A DNA stretch of 64,000 nt from contig JAIEUA010000012.1 of NCBI GenBank assembly GCA_019744815.1, forward strand, positions 1 to 64,000, read 5' to 3'. The DNA comes from Phycisphaerales bacterium (GTDB lineage Bacteria > Planctomycetota > Phycisphaerae > Phycisphaerales > UBA1924). A program made the position numbers and the translations under genes. Positions 1 through 9,238 of this stretch are shown one piece after another. Every line of letters starts with the position of its first letter. Position 1 is the first letter of the stretch. The notes beneath the pieces are model-generated. The model was not told the origin of the DNA and did not search any database. It was given only the letters and a program-made list of their open reading frames with translations.

Positions 1-1
1 T

Positions 2-54
2 GCGCGGCTCGATGCGGAGGCCCCCAGCGGCTCGCCCGATTTCACGGTCGGGTG
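2..54 (+). CDS. C-terminal end of an unknown upstream gene (partial)
   Basis: Frame 2 reads ARLDAEAPSGSPDFTVG and then stops with TGA. Nearly every third codon position is G or C, as in the real genes of this window, so this may be the tail of a gene entering from the left. Seventeen residues are too few to name a family, and the open frame could be chance. Confidence 0.25.
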
Positions 55-396
55 AGCGGCGCGGGGAGTTTCGCAGGTTGATGGGGGTGATTCAAGGGGG
101 AAGAGACGGAGAGACGTAGAGACGAAGAGACGGAGTGGAAAGGCTTGAGGGGTCTGAGGTTGCGTGGCGCCATTGCGAGATGGACGAGCGAAGCAACGAC
201 GGGGTTGTGCGCACAACGACGGCGGTGTGCGCGGCTCAGGTTGCGAGTGGAGGTCTCTTTCGTTGTGAGGATGGACGCGGGCACGCGACCGAGCACTATC
301 ACCCGCTCCAAGCACCGGATGATCGCGGCACATCACGGCGTGGTCGGGCCACCTGCCACGGGGTTGGTGTCGCCTGGCGTGAACTGGGAGCCACCT
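55..396. other. Non-coding stretch, no convincing gene
   Basis: This stretch holds a short tandem repeat (positions 102-133) and otherwise G+C-rich sequence whose open frames have an Arg/His-rich composition typical of chance frames. It lies downstream of the nuclease-NTPase gene. I see no clear terminator or promoter. Confidence 0.5.
102..133. repeat. 8-bp tandem repeat, 4 units of AGAGACGN
   Basis: Four head-to-tail units AGAGACGG, AGAGACGT, AGAGACGA and AGAGACGG fill 32 bases, with only the last base varying. A second 8-bp array with another unit lies at 7666-7745. Confidence 0.8.
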
Positions 397-2823
397 CTAA
401 AAACCCCGACGCTCCTGCCGAGAGATGTTCGCGGCACGCACTCGGTCCCGAACCCGATCGATGTCAGATCTTGCCCGACCAAAGATGTTCTTGCACAAAG
501 AAATCACTTCGGGGTCGGATATGGATGCCGCCGCCCCCTCCAAGTATCTAATAAAAACTTCACATCTGTCGAGGCGAGCATTGATCTCCAAGACGTCGAT
601 CAACCTCTCACGGTAGCTCTGATTCAAAATTGGGGTATCAACAATCACAGCGTCAAAGTATTGAAACTGGAAAACCAGATCATTAACGTGATATGACCCG
701 AGTCCGGTAACGCGTACTTCGTCCAAGTCATCGTCCCAATCCAGACCGTGCACTCGCCCTTCGCAGCATTTTCGAGTGTATAGATACTCGATAACTGAAC
801 GAACATAAGTATCTGAATACCCAAGATCACACATGCTCTGGACTATTTCAGTTATCTTGCAAAAACCTTGCGTTGCCGAGTCGGGCGAGTGACGACAAAG
901 TAAAGATAGCGCAATCAATCGACCAAAATGCTCCTGCGGGTCCGCGCGAGTAACGTCAAACAAATTGATGAAGACTGATACGCCAGGATCATAATGGAGA
1001 TAATCCCCAAACAATAGCGCTCGCAGGCCCTCATGCTCCGGAATTCGATAATCGCTGGGGATTTTGCTGATGATCTTTGCGGTATCCAGATGCTTGGCAG
1101 TAATCATTTCCCGAACGTATTTCAATAAATCTCGAACGTTTCCATTTGAAACCGCGTCGAAAAGACGGACTAGTCTCGTACCTCGATCAAGGGAATCTGC
1201 CGCGCAAGATAGGAACGCCGCGACATTTGGAAGCTGCAGCGTCACTTCAGATGTAAATTTGGTGGCGGTTGTGCGAGCTTTCTTCCCGAGGGCAATCTGC
1301 GCTGCGTAACGAAATCGCCGTTGAAGGACCTCGGCACTACTTGGCGATGCAACTGAAACGATTCGCGGTGCGACGGAATCAAGCACTCCCTGTTCTTTCG
1401 AGCGATAAAATGTACCTGGCCTCAAACAAACAAAGACGAGGGCTGACCAGTCTCGTGCCATTGCAGATGCGCGAAGGAACGCTTCTTCTTGAATCGGGTC
1501 GATACGCCGGTCTAAATTATCCAAGAACAACGCTATTGACCAACTTCGACCCTTGCGAAGCAGTCGAAAGACCTTCGCAATGTAGTTGTGCGTGTCGGCT
1601 GTAAGCTTGGTAAGGAAATCAAGCTCGGCCAGTTTATATTCTCGGGAATCGCGGGCATGCAATCTGCCGACTGGCGTTCTCGCAAACTTCTGCAAATCAC
1701 CATGAAGGGCTTGGCGGACCAACGTGTCTTCGTAGATGTCATGTCCATATACATCTTCTAATTGGCGCTCCACTTCGGAGTAGATGTAGCGGGAGACATC
1801 TGCGGCATTGTCTGGTCGGTCCAGAAAATTGATATCGATCTGAAGATACTTGTCTAGGATCTGCGGTGATTTCACAAGTCGCAGATAGCGTAGAAACGTA
1901 GTTTTCCCGTGCCCTACGCGTCCAAGAACTACTATGGGGCGCTCGGGCGTGTAATCTGGGAGCAAATCCGCCACGTTTTCGGCGGGGACTGACTTCTGCA
2001 TCTCGGATTCGTCTTGCCGCTTTCGATTCGCTAGCATGCCGCTCGCGAGCTTAAGCGCGTCTTCCGAAGCGGGCGGAGGCACATAGCATTCAGTAAGAAA
2101 ATCGACTGAACTTTCATCCTTTTGCATCTCGTCCCAGACAAGGTCCACAATATAGCCAAGTTCATTCGATATAACGTTCCTGTCTGCGGGTGTTGGATAG
2201 TTTGTAATTCTGGTTGAAAGCTTAGCGGGTGCTGGGGCTTTCCTGTTCTCGAGCAAGCGGGTGCTTGCAATGTTTGCGAAAACAGCTTGTGGAGAAAAGC
2301 ACTCAAAGAACTGGTGGAATCGCGTCTGAATCGCGTCGATGGACTCGGAAACGAAAACCATTCTATCTTCGATTGCTTGATTCTGCACATATGTTAAAGA
2401 CAATAGCCACTGGTGACCATTTGATATTGCGACATAGTGGGATCCTAGCGATGCAGCGTAGCTCGTGGCCTGCCGCAATGCCGCTTCGGCAGATGGGCTT
2501 TCTCTGGCAATTAAGGAGAAAGATGCGGGGCGATCCGGAAATGTTCTTTTGTTGACTATGAAATAATCTGCGTCTCGCTTTGCTTCCAAAATCAATGAAA
2601 TCGTTCTGCTTCGTCCGAAAGCGTAATCTGCAAAGCCCTCCGCTCGCACGTACTTTTCTGTCTGTACGTCAAGCGTGTCCCACTTTAGAACATTGAAAAG
2701 CAATGTATTTATGGCACGGAGTCTTGTTGTAGACTCGTTCGCGTGGGCCGCACCCTTGATAGTCTCGCGATGCTCTTTCAGGGCGCTGAAAGCGTCGTCA
2801 GCAGACCATTCATTATTGACCAT
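397..2823 (-). CDS. PD-(D/E)xK-like nuclease fused to a P-loop NTPase; putative defence protein
   Basis: 808 residues. The first ~200 residues resemble the N-terminal domain of type I restriction R subunits: Asp66, then ILEAK with Glu80 and Lys82, giving a D-x13-E-x-K nuclease-like core. A second module has a Walker A loop GRVGHGKT at 301-308 and a Walker B-like ALFLDNLD near 431-438, followed by FVCLRPGTF, as in STAND/KAP-type NTPases. The last ~250 residues are mostly helical and unrecognised. The order nuclease, NTPase, helical C-terminus recalls Avs-type antiviral ATPases, but the protein is short for them. Start: ATG at 2823; it lies 80 bases downstream of icd on the same strand. Base composition is far lower in G+C than the neighbours (43 and 48% in the 60-base lines starting at 1801 and 841, against 62 and 67% in those starting at 3121 and 3841), which suggests recent transfer. 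Function in phage defence is inference. Confidence 0.75.
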   Translation of the reverse strand: MVNNEWSADDAFSALKEHRETIKGAAHANESTTRLRAINTLLFNVLKWDTLDVQTEKYVRAEGFADYAFGRSRTISLILEAKRDADYFIVNKRTFPDRPASFSLIARESPSAEAALRQATSYAASLGSHYVAISNGHQWLLSLTYVQNQAIEDRMVFVSESIDAIQTRFHQFFECFSPQAVFANIASTRLLENRKAPAPAKLSTRITNYPTPADRNVISNELGYIVDLVWDEMQKDESSVDFLTECYVPPPASEDALKLASGMLANRKRQDESEMQKSVPAENVADLLPDYTPERPIVVLGRVGHGKTTFLRYLRLVKSPQILDKYLQIDINFLDRPDNAADVSRYIYSEVERQLEDVYGHDIYEDTLVRQALHGDLQKFARTPVGRLHARDSREYKLAELDFLTKLTADTHNYIAKVFRLLRKGRSWSIALFLDNLDRRIDPIQEEAFLRASAMARDWSALVFVCLRPGTFYRSKEQGVLDSVAPRIVSVASPSSAEVLQRRFRYAAQIALGKKARTTATKFTSEVTLQLPNVAAFLSCAADSLDRGTRLVRLFDAVSNGNVRDLLKYVREMITAKHLDTAKIISKIPSDYRIPEHEGLRALLFGDYLHYDPGVSVFINLFDVTRADPQEHFGRLIALSLLCRHSPDSATQGFCKITEIVQSMCDLGYSDTYVRSVIEYLYTRKCCEGRVHGLDWDDDLDEVRVTGLGSYHVNDLVFQFQYFDAVIVDTPILNQSYRERLIDVLEINARLDRCEVFIRYLEGAAASISDPEVISLCKNIFGRARSDIDRVRDRVRAANISRQERRGF

Positions 2824-2903
2824 AAATCTGGTCCTTGTTGGTCACTCTTGTTCTTAGGGCGGGAGTCAGTCGAATCGTTCTTATTGTTTTGTGATCGTCG
2901 CGC

Positions 2904-4403
2904 CTATCGCGATGAGTCCATGTGCTTGATCACCGCGTCCGCGAACTCTGAGCACTTGACTTTCTTGACGCTGGTGTCGCCCTCGGCCTTCATGAGGCGT
3001 TCGAAGTCGTAGGTGACCGTCTTGGCGGAGATGGCGCCGTCCATGCCTTTGATGATGAGGTCGGCGGCGTCGGACCAGGGCTTGTGTGTCGCGGGGTCGC
3101 CGCCGCTGCCCATGTAGCGGAGCATCATTTCGCCGGAGAGGATGACGGAGCCGGGGTTGACCTGGTCGAGGTTGGCGTACTTGGGGGCGGTGCCGTGGGT
3201 GGCTTCGAAGATGGCGTGGCCGCTGACGTAGTTGATGTTGGCGCCTGGGGCGATGCCGATGCCGCCGATCTGGGCGGCGAGGGCGTCGGAGAGGTAGTCG
3301 CCGTTGAGGTTCATGCAGGCGATGACGTCGAAGTCCTTGGGGCGGGTGAGGACTTGCTGGAGGGTGATGTCGGCGATGGAGTCCTTGATGAGGAGCATGG
3401 ACTTCCACTTGCCGTCGCCGTGGGTGGAGCCGATGGAGGCGAGGACGGCTTCGACTTCCTTGACGATCTTGGCCTTTTGATCGGCGGTCATCATGTCGTA
3501 GCCGGGGTCGATCATTTTGGCGTTGGCTTCGGCGGAGAGGCCGGGGTTGGCGTCGCGGTTGCCGAGGATCCAGGATTCACGCTCGGTGACGACCTGGGCG
3601 CGGAAGAACTGGACGGCGACCTTGTAGCCCCAGTCCTTGAAGGAGCCCTCGGTGAACTTCATGATGTTGCCCTTGTGGACAAGGGTGACGGACTTCTTCT
3701 TCTCCTTGAGGGCGAAGGAGATGGCGCTGTGGACGAGGCGCTCGGTGCCGAGGTAGGAGACGGGCTTGAAGCCGATGCCGACCTGGACGGGGTTGTCGCG
3801 TGCGGGCGAGCCGATGGCTTGGAGGGCGCTCTGCCAGGCGTCGCCGGCGGCCTTGGTGCCGAAGCGGACCTTGGCGAAGTCCTTAGGGAAGGTCTGCTGG
3901 AGGAAGTCGAGGACCTTTTGGGCCTCGGGCGTGCCGGCGGCCATTTCGATGCCGGCGTAGATGTCTTCGGTGTTCTCGCGGAAGATCACCATGTCGCAGT
4001 CTTGGGGGCGCTTGACGGGTGAGGGGACGCCCTTGAACCAGCGGACGGGGCGGAGGCAGACGTAGAGATCGAGGAGCTGGCGGAGGGCGACGTTGAGGGA
4101 GCGGATGCCGCCGCCGATGGGCGTGGTGAGCGGGCCCTTGATGCCGACGAGGTACTTCTTGAAGTCGTCGATGGTGGCGTCGGGGAGCCAGTTGCCGGTT
4201 TTGTTGAAGGCTTTCTCGCCGGCGAGGACTTCGTGCCAGTGGATTTTGTACTTGCCGTTGGAGGCTTTGTTGACGGCGGCGTCGATGACGCGGACGGAGG
4301 CGCGCCAGATGTCGGGGCCGGTGCCGTCGCCTTCGATGAAGGGGATGATGGGGTTGGCGGGGACGTTGAGGCGGCCGGACTGCATCGTGATGGGGGAGGG
4401 CAT
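2904..4403 (-). CDS. icd: NADP-dependent isocitrate dehydrogenase, E. coli type
   Basis: Oxidises isocitrate to 2-oxoglutarate and CO2 in the TCA cycle (cytoplasm). 499 residues. It carries the family signatures [24 protein letters not shown] (the substrate serine loop), [13 protein letters not shown] and HGTAPKYA; the Lys-Tyr pair in the last matches the NADP-selecting residues of the E. coli enzyme. It is about 80 residues longer than E. coli Icd, mainly through extra sequence in the middle. ATG at 4403 is preceded by GGAG at a good distance, so I prefer it to the in-frame ATG six codons later. It follows a second, different isocitrate dehydrogenase on the same strand, with a terminator between, so the two are probably expressed separately. 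Confidence 0.95.
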   Translation of the reverse strand: MPSPITMQSGRLNVPANPIIPFIEGDGTGPDIWRASVRVIDAAVNKASNGKYKIHWHEVLAGEKAFNKTGNWLPDATIDDFKKYLVGIKGPLTTPIGGGIRSLNVALRQLLDLYVCLRPVRWFKGVPSPVKRPQDCDMVIFRENTEDIYAGIEMAAGTPEAQKVLDFLQQTFPKDFAKVRFGTKAAGDAWQSALQAIGSPARDNPVQVGIGFKPVSYLGTERLVHSAISFALKEKKKSVTLVHKGNIMKFTEGSFKDWGYKVAVQFFRAQVVTERESWILGNRDANPGLSAEANAKMIDPGYDMMTADQKAKIVKEVEAVLASIGSTHGDGKWKSMLLIKDSIADITLQQVLTRPKDFDVIACMNLNGDYLSDALAAQIGGIGIAPGANINYVSGHAIFEATHGTAPKYANLDQVNPGSVILSGEMMLRYMGSGGDPATHKPWSDAADLIIKGMDGAISAKTVTYDFERLMKAEGDTSVKKVKCSEFADAVIKHMDSSR

Positions 4404-4504
4404 TGCAAAGCTCCAAATAGCAAATGGCCAAAGGGCCAAATAGAGGCCGGGGGAATGAAGGACAACGGTACGTTGTGGGGTTGGGAAACTCCAGATGTGG
4501 GGCT

Positions 4505-4540
4505 CCGAAAAGGAAAGCGGCGTGGTCTTGCGACCACGCC
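4505..4540 (-). terminator. Rho-independent terminator of the upstream isocitrate dehydrogenase gene
   Basis: A perfect 9-bp stem GGCGTGGTC / GACCACGCC (4519-4527 and 4532-4540) with loop TTGC. Read on the minus strand it is followed by CCGC and then TTTCCTTTT. It lies about 95 bases after the stop of the gene at 4634-6145 and before icd. Confidence 0.75.
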
Positions 4541-4633
4541 GGTGGGGGGATTGGGGGTTTGGAGCTGCGGGCAGGGGCCGGTGATGGGGGCCGGTGAATG
4601 GGCCGCTGAATGGTCCGCTAGTGGGGGGCGGGA

Positions 4634-6145
4634 TCAGTCTTCGCCCTGGGCCTTGGTGAAGCCTTCGGTGCCGTCGATCTCCTGGAGCTTTTCGATGTGC
4701 ATCCAGGAGAGTTCTTTGCTTGCGCCGAACTTGGCGAGAACGGGGAGGAGCTGGTCGTCGGTGAGGGTGGCGGTGCCGCCCTTCTGCTTCTCGGTGGGGG
4801 CGCCGTCGCGGAGGATGCAGCGGCAGCGGTACTGATCGACGCAGTCGGTGATGGCGCCGGCGGATGGGTAGACCTTGGTGCCGCGGTTGGAGATCATCTT
4901 CAGCTTGAGAGCGGAGCCTTCGAGGAGGGCTTCGATCTTGGGGCCGAGGACGGCGGGCTGGAGGTTGGCCTGGACGAAGATGTCGGCGCCGACGACGCGG
5001 GTGGACGTGGCCTTGACGAAGGCGGGCTCGTCGGAGATCTTGGGGAGCTTGATCTCGCGGTAGTCGCGGACCTTGTACTTCTCGCTCTTGTGGCCGAGGT
5101 TCTTGATGATGCGGTCGGCGAAGGCGGAGGTGCTGAGCGTGTTGGGCTTGTCGTAGCCGACGACGTCGCCGGTGCCGACGCCTTCCTTGGCGCACTGCTC
5201 GAGGGTGTAGATCACGCTCTGCTCGATGCGCTGGGCGGCCTCGAACTCGTTGATGTAGCGCAGCATCGCCACGCCCGAGAGCAGCACGGCGGTGGGGTTG
5301 ATGCAGTTCTTGCCCGCGTACTTGGGCGCGCTGCCGTGGACGGCTTCGAAGATGGCGACTTCGTTGCCGAGGTTGGCGGAGGGGGCGAAGCCCAGGCCGC
5401 CGACGAGGGCGGAGGTGAGATCGCTGATGATGTCGCCGTTCATGTTCGTCGTGACGATCACGTCGAACTGCTCGGGCTTCTTGACGAGCTGGTGGGCGGC
5501 GTTGTCGATGATGACGTGCCAGGACTGGATGTCCGGATACTCGGGGGCGATGCGCTCGAAGGTGCGCTTGAGCAGGCCCTCGGTCATCTTCATGATGTTG
5601 GACTTGGTGGCGCAGGCGACGGACTTGCGGCCTTCGGAGCGGGCGAACTCGAAGGCGGTGCGGACGATCTTCTCGCAGCCCTTGGCGCTGATGAGTTTGA
5701 GGCACTGCGCGACGCCGGGGGTCTGCATGTGCTCGATGCCGGCGTAGAGGTCTTCGACGTTCTCGCGGACGACGACGAGGTCGAGGTTGCGGCCGGAGTA
5801 GGGGGTCTTGACGCCGGGGAGTTCGCGGACGGGGCGGATGTTGGCGTAGGTCTCGAAGAGTTTGCGGAGGGTGACGTTGGCGGACTTTTCGCCGTAGCCG
5901 ACGGGGGTGCCGAGGGGTCCCTTGAGGACGAGGCGGGTCTTGCGGATGGAGTCGATGGTTTCCTGGGGGACGCCGCTGGGGATGCCCTTCTTGAAGACGG
6001 ATTCGCCGGCGTGCTGGATGTCGAAGGAGAGCTGGACGCCGCTGGCTTCGATGATGCGGCGGGTGGCTTCGATGCACTCGGGGCCGACGCCGTCGCCGGG
6101 GATGAGGGTGACGAGGGTGCGACCTTGAGCGTCCTTGACGGGCAT
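4634..6145 (-). CDS. Isocitrate dehydrogenase, Thermus/Rickettsia-like long form
   Basis: 503 residues, isocitrate/isopropylmalate dehydrogenase family. Visible signatures: [12 protein letters not shown] near the start, the substrate loop [30 protein letters not shown], the metal-binding region [19 protein letters not shown] and [11 protein letters not shown]. The Lys-Tyr pair suggests NADP use. A C-terminal extension of about 150 residues, absent from E. coli Icd, is typical of the Thermus and Rickettsia enzymes. ATG at 6145 has GGAGG seven bases upstream; a longer in-frame start at 6211 lacks this. It is only distantly similar to the icd that follows it, so the two are old paralogs rather than a recent duplication. 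Which one carries TCA flux cannot be told here. Substrate isocitrate is likely but homologous dehydrogenases on related acids cannot be excluded. Confidence 0.85.
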   Translation of the reverse strand: MPVKDAQGRTLVTLIPGDGVGPECIEATRRIIEASGVQLSFDIQHAGESVFKKGIPSGVPQETIDSIRKTRLVLKGPLGTPVGYGEKSANVTLRKLFETYANIRPVRELPGVKTPYSGRNLDLVVVRENVEDLYAGIEHMQTPGVAQCLKLISAKGCEKIVRTAFEFARSEGRKSVACATKSNIMKMTEGLLKRTFERIAPEYPDIQSWHVIIDNAAHQLVKKPEQFDVIVTTNMNGDIISDLTSALVGGLGFAPSANLGNEVAIFEAVHGSAPKYAGKNCINPTAVLLSGVAMLRYINEFEAAQRIEQSVIYTLEQCAKEGVGTGDVVGYDKPNTLSTSAFADRIIKNLGHKSEKYKVRDYREIKLPKISDEPAFVKATSTRVVGADIFVQANLQPAVLGPKIEALLEGSALKLKMISNRGTKVYPSAGAITDCVDQYRCRCILRDGAPTEKQKGGTATLTDDQLLPVLAKFGASKELSWMHIEKLQEIDGTEGFTKAQGED

Positions 6146-6289
6146 GAGAAACCTCCGTGAGTTGAAAGGGCGCTTCGGAACAGAGACGAAGCGTGTGCGC
6201 CGGCGAAACACGCGGTGGCGCGGGAACGGTCGAGTCTACTCCGATGAGTCTGCGGACGCGAGGGTCTGAATTGTGGTACTCTGCCCGGC

Positions 6290-7663
6290 ATGAAGATCAA
6301 CGGACGTGTGTGCTGGACGGTGATGGGCGCGGCGCTCTTGGTGAGCACATCTGCGCGGGCAGAAGTGACGGCGTTTGTGAACGCGCGGGTGGTGCCGATC
6401 GAGAGCGGCGGGAAGGCGGCCGCGGAGATCGAGAAGGGGTACGTCGTCGTTGAGGACGGCAAGATCAAAGAGGTGGGGAGCGGTGAGTTCCGCGGCACGG
6501 GCGCGACGGTGATCGATTGCGCCGGGAAGTGGATCATGCCGGGGATCGTGGACACGCACAGCCATGTGGGCGGCATCGGCGGCGCGGACAACAGCGCGAC
6601 GATCCAGCCGAGCGTGCGGGTGTCGGACTCGCTGAACCCGTACGACTCGGGGTATCGGCGGGTGGTGGCGGGCGGGCTGACGACGATCAACGTGATGCCG
6701 GGCTCGGGGCACCTCTTGAGCGGGCAGACGATTTACATGAAGATGCGGATGTTCGACGGCAAGCCGGCGGCGCGGATGGAGGAGCTGGCATACCGCGATG
6801 AGCGCGGGAACATCCTGGGCGGGATCAAGATGGCGAACGGGACGAACTCGCTGCGCGAGCCGCCGTTCTCGGGGACGCGGGGCAAGAGCGCGGCGATGGT
6901 GCGGGAGGCGTACATCAAGGCGCAGGAGTATCAGAAGAAGTGGAAGGAGTTCGACGCCAAGGTGGCGGGCGCGAAGACGGAGGATGAGAAGGCGAAGCTG
7001 AAGCCGCCGGGGCGGGACCTGGCGATGGATGCGTTGGTGGAGGTGCTGGAAGGCAAGCGGATCGTGCATCATCACACGCACCGGGCGGATGACATCGCCA
7101 CGGTGATTCGCATCGCGCGGGAGTTTGGGTACAAGGTGGTGCTGCACCATGTGAGCGAGGCGTGGAAGGTGGCGCCGGAGATTGCTCAGGCGCAGAAGGA
7201 CGGCGTGGTGATCGGGTGCAGCGTGATTCTGGTGGATTTGCCGGGCGGCAAGCTGGAGGCGTCGCAGGCGTCGTTTGAGACGGGTGCGATTCTCGCGAAG
7301 GCGGGCGTGCGGGTGGCGTATCACACCGACGATTGGATCACGGACTCGCGGCTGTTCTTGCGGAGCGCGGCGCTGGGTGTGCGGGCGGGATTGCCGCGGG
7401 ACTTGGCGCTGCGGGCGATGACGCTGAGCGGGGCGGAGGAATTGGGGCTCGAGAAGAAGGTCGGAAGCCTGGAGCCCGGGAAGGACGCGGATGTGATCGT
7501 CTTGAGCGGCGATCCCTTGAGCGTGTACACGCACGTCGAGCAGACGTGGGTGGAGGGGCGGAAGGTGTTCGACCGCTCGAACGAGAAGGACAAGTTGTTC
7601 GCGGTGGGCGGGTACGGCGCGGGTCGGGATCAGGAGCCGTATTTCTGTTGCTTTGGGCAGTAG
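6290..7663 (+). CDS. Exported metal-dependent amidohydrolase, imidazolonepropionase-like
   Basis: 457 residues with a signal peptide (residues 1-24, ending STSARA), so it should act outside the cytoplasm. Amidohydrolase superfamily: an N-terminal beta-sandwich strand, then [12 protein letters not shown] with the metal ligands His90 and His92, histidines at 260-264 and 286-287, and YHTDDW with Asp347 in the catalytic-Asp position. The C-terminal [17 protein letters not shown] is a classic family signature. The substrate is unknown; relatives cleave dipeptides, imidazolones or hydantoins. It lies divergent from the isocitrate dehydrogenases and 132 bases upstream of a degenerate paralog, separated by an 8-bp repeat array. 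Confidence 0.85.
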   Translation: MKINGRVCWTVMGAALLVSTSARAEVTAFVNARVVPIESGGKAAAEIEKGYVVVEDGKIKEVGSGEFRGTGATVIDCAGKWIMPGIVDTHSHVGGIGGADNSATIQPSVRVSDSLNPYDSGYRRVVAGGLTTINVMPGSGHLLSGQTIYMKMRMFDGKPAARMEELAYRDERGNILGGIKMANGTNSLREPPFSGTRGKSAAMVREAYIKAQEYQKKWKEFDAKVAGAKTEDEKAKLKPPGRDLAMDALVEVLEGKRIVHHHTHRADDIATVIRIAREFGYKVVLHHVSEAWKVAPEIAQAQKDGVVIGCSVILVDLPGGKLEASQASFETGAILAKAGVRVAYHTDDWITDSRLFLRSAALGVRAGLPRDLALRAMTLSGAEELGLEKKVGSLEPGKDADVIVLSGDPLSVYTHVEQTWVEGRKVFDRSNEKDKLFAVGGYGAGRDQEPYFCCFGQ

Positions 7664-7665
7664 GA

Positions 7666-7745
7666 AGGCATCGAGGCATCAAGGCATCGAGGCATCGAGG
7701 GGTCAAGGCATTGAGGGGACGAGGCGTCGAGGCTTGAAGGCATTG
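7666..7745. repeat. 8-bp tandem repeat array, about 10 degenerate units of AGGCATCG
   Basis: Ten consecutive 8-base units based on AGGCATCG fill the space just after the first amidohydrolase gene. The first four are nearly identical (AGGCATCG, AGGCATCA, AGGCATCG, AGGCATCG) and later ones diverge (AGGGGTCA, AGGCATTG, AGGGGACG and so on). There are no spacers, so it is not a CRISPR array. Confidence 0.85.
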
Positions 7746-7795
7746 GGGGATAAGGAAACGTTGGAAGTCGCTGTGGTGGTGATACGGAGTGTGTG

Positions 7796-9073
7796 ATGAA
7801 GACTGCTTGTGTGATGAGTGTGGTGTCGGCGGTGGTTCTGCTGTGCGGGGCGGCGATGGGGCAGGACCTTGCCGTGCGTGGGGCGAAGGTGTACACGGCG
7901 GCGGGGAAGGTGATTGAGGATGGTGTGGTGATCGTGAAGGGCGGGAAGATTGCGGCGGTGGGGAAGGCGGCGGAGGTGCCGCTGCCGCAGGGCGTGAAGG
8001 TGCTGCAGGCGAAGGTGGTGACGCCGGGGCTGGTGGACGTGCGCGGCACGGTGGGTGTGTCGGGGCTGTTCAACACGAAGCATGACTCGGATCAGTTGGA
8101 GCGCTCGGCGCCGATCCAGCCGGAGCTGCGGGCGATCGACGCGTACAACCCGATGGATGCGCTGGTGGAGTACGTGCGGGGCTTTGGCGTGACGACGGTG
8201 CAGACGGGGCACGCGCCGGGGGAATTGATCAGCGGGCAGACGATCGTGGTGAAGACCGCGGGCAACACGGTGGATGAGGCGCTGGTGAAGAGCCCGTCGA
8301 TGGTGGTGGCCACGCTGGGTCCGGCGGCGCTCGAGGGCGGGAACAAGGCGCCGGGGACGCGCGGCAAGCAGATCGCGATGCTGCGTGAGGAGTTGATCAA
8401 GGCGAAGGAGTACGCGGCGAAGAGGAAGACGAAGGGCGAGGCGAAGGGTGAGGAGAAGGACGCCGCGGCGGGGGATGAGGCGGACGACAAGAAGAAGGAC
8501 AAGGGCGGCGAGCGGAACCTGCGGCTGGAGATGCTGGCGGATGTGCTGGACGGGAAGGTGCCGCTGGCGATCACGGCGAACAAGACGCAGGACATCGACA
8601 ACTGCCTGCGGCTGGCGGAGGAGTTCAAGTTCAAGCTGGTGCTGGATATGGCGGCGGAGAGCTACATGCTCACCGATCGCGTGAAGGCGGCGGGGGTGCC
8701 GGTGATGCTGCACCCGTCGATGGCTCGTGCCGTCGGCGACGCGGAGAACCAGAGCTTCGAGACCGCGGCGACCTTGCAGAAGGCGGGCGTGGCGTTCGCG
8801 ATCCAGAGCGGGTATGAGGGGTATGTGCCCAAGACGCGGGTGGTGCTGTTTGAGGCTGCCATCGCGGCGGCGAACGGGCTGACGTTCGAACAGGCGCTGG
8901 CGAGCGTCACGATCAACGCGGCGAAGATATTGGGCGTGGATGCGCGGGTCGGGTCATTGGAGGTGGGGAAGGACGGCGATGTCGCGCTGTACGACGGGGA
9001 TCCGTTCGAGTACACGACGCATTGCGTGGGGACGGTGATTGAGGGGAAGGTTGTGAGTGAAGGGGTGCATTAG
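7796..9073 (+). CDS. Exported amidohydrolase-like protein without metal ligands (probable pseudoenzyme)
   Basis: 425 residues; signal peptide 1-22 ending GAAMG. It aligns along its length with the preceding amidohydrolase (TPGLVDV, ELISGQTI, SLEVGKDGDVALYDGDP). The ligand positions are all changed: DTHSH becomes DVRGT (residues 81-85), the HHHTH stretch becomes ITANK, LHH becomes LDM, and HTDD becomes QSGY. A Lys/Glu-rich insert lies near residues 205-240. The fold is probably kept but zinc hydrolysis is not expected; it may partner the active paralog, bind a ligand, or do something new. I chose ATG at 7796, which has GGAG six bases before it, over the GTG at 7793. Confidence 0.8.
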   Translation: MKTACVMSVVSAVVLLCGAAMGQDLAVRGAKVYTAAGKVIEDGVVIVKGGKIAAVGKAAEVPLPQGVKVLQAKVVTPGLVDVRGTVGVSGLFNTKHDSDQLERSAPIQPELRAIDAYNPMDALVEYVRGFGVTTVQTGHAPGELISGQTIVVKTAGNTVDEALVKSPSMVVATLGPAALEGGNKAPGTRGKQIAMLREELIKAKEYAAKRKTKGEAKGEEKDAAAGDEADDKKKDKGGERNLRLEMLADVLDGKVPLAITANKTQDIDNCLRLAEEFKFKLVLDMAAESYMLTDRVKAAGVPVMLHPSMARAVGDAENQSFETAATLQKAGVAFAIQSGYEGYVPKTRVVLFEAAIAAANGLTFEQALASVTINAAKILGVDARVGSLEVGKDGDVALYDGDPFEYTTHCVGTVIEGKVVSEGVH

Positions 9074-9153
9074 CAGCAGGGGCGAATCACACGGCGCGAG
9101 TGGCGACGGCGAGTGGCGCACCTTCGGTGCTCGGTTGCCGGCGGCGGCACACT

Positions 9154-9169
9154 CGGGGCTGACGCCCCG
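9154..9169. repeat. Short palindromic repeat (CGGGGC-TGAC-GCCCCG)
   Basis: A 6-bp stem with loop TGAC, between the amidohydrolase-like gene and the DUF4279-like gene. The core GCTGACGC is the same as in the element inside waaA at 18016-18039. Other small hairpins lie nearby (GCACC-TTC-GGTGC and GCCGC-TTC-GCGGC). Confidence 0.5.
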
Positions 9170-9238
9170 GGCTTGGGACGAGTGCCGCTTCGCGGCTGCA
9201 GCGGTTCGGGAGTGAACCCGAAGGAGCGGTGAATTGAG

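Noticed and set aside
3084..6160. Long plus-strand open frames opposite the isocitrate dehydrogenases
   Set aside because: Composition is mostly Gly, Val, Asp and Ala without any motif, as expected from the reverse complement of G+C-rich codons.
7666..7745. Possible CRISPR array
   Set aside because: The units are 8 bases and head to tail, without spacers or cas genes.
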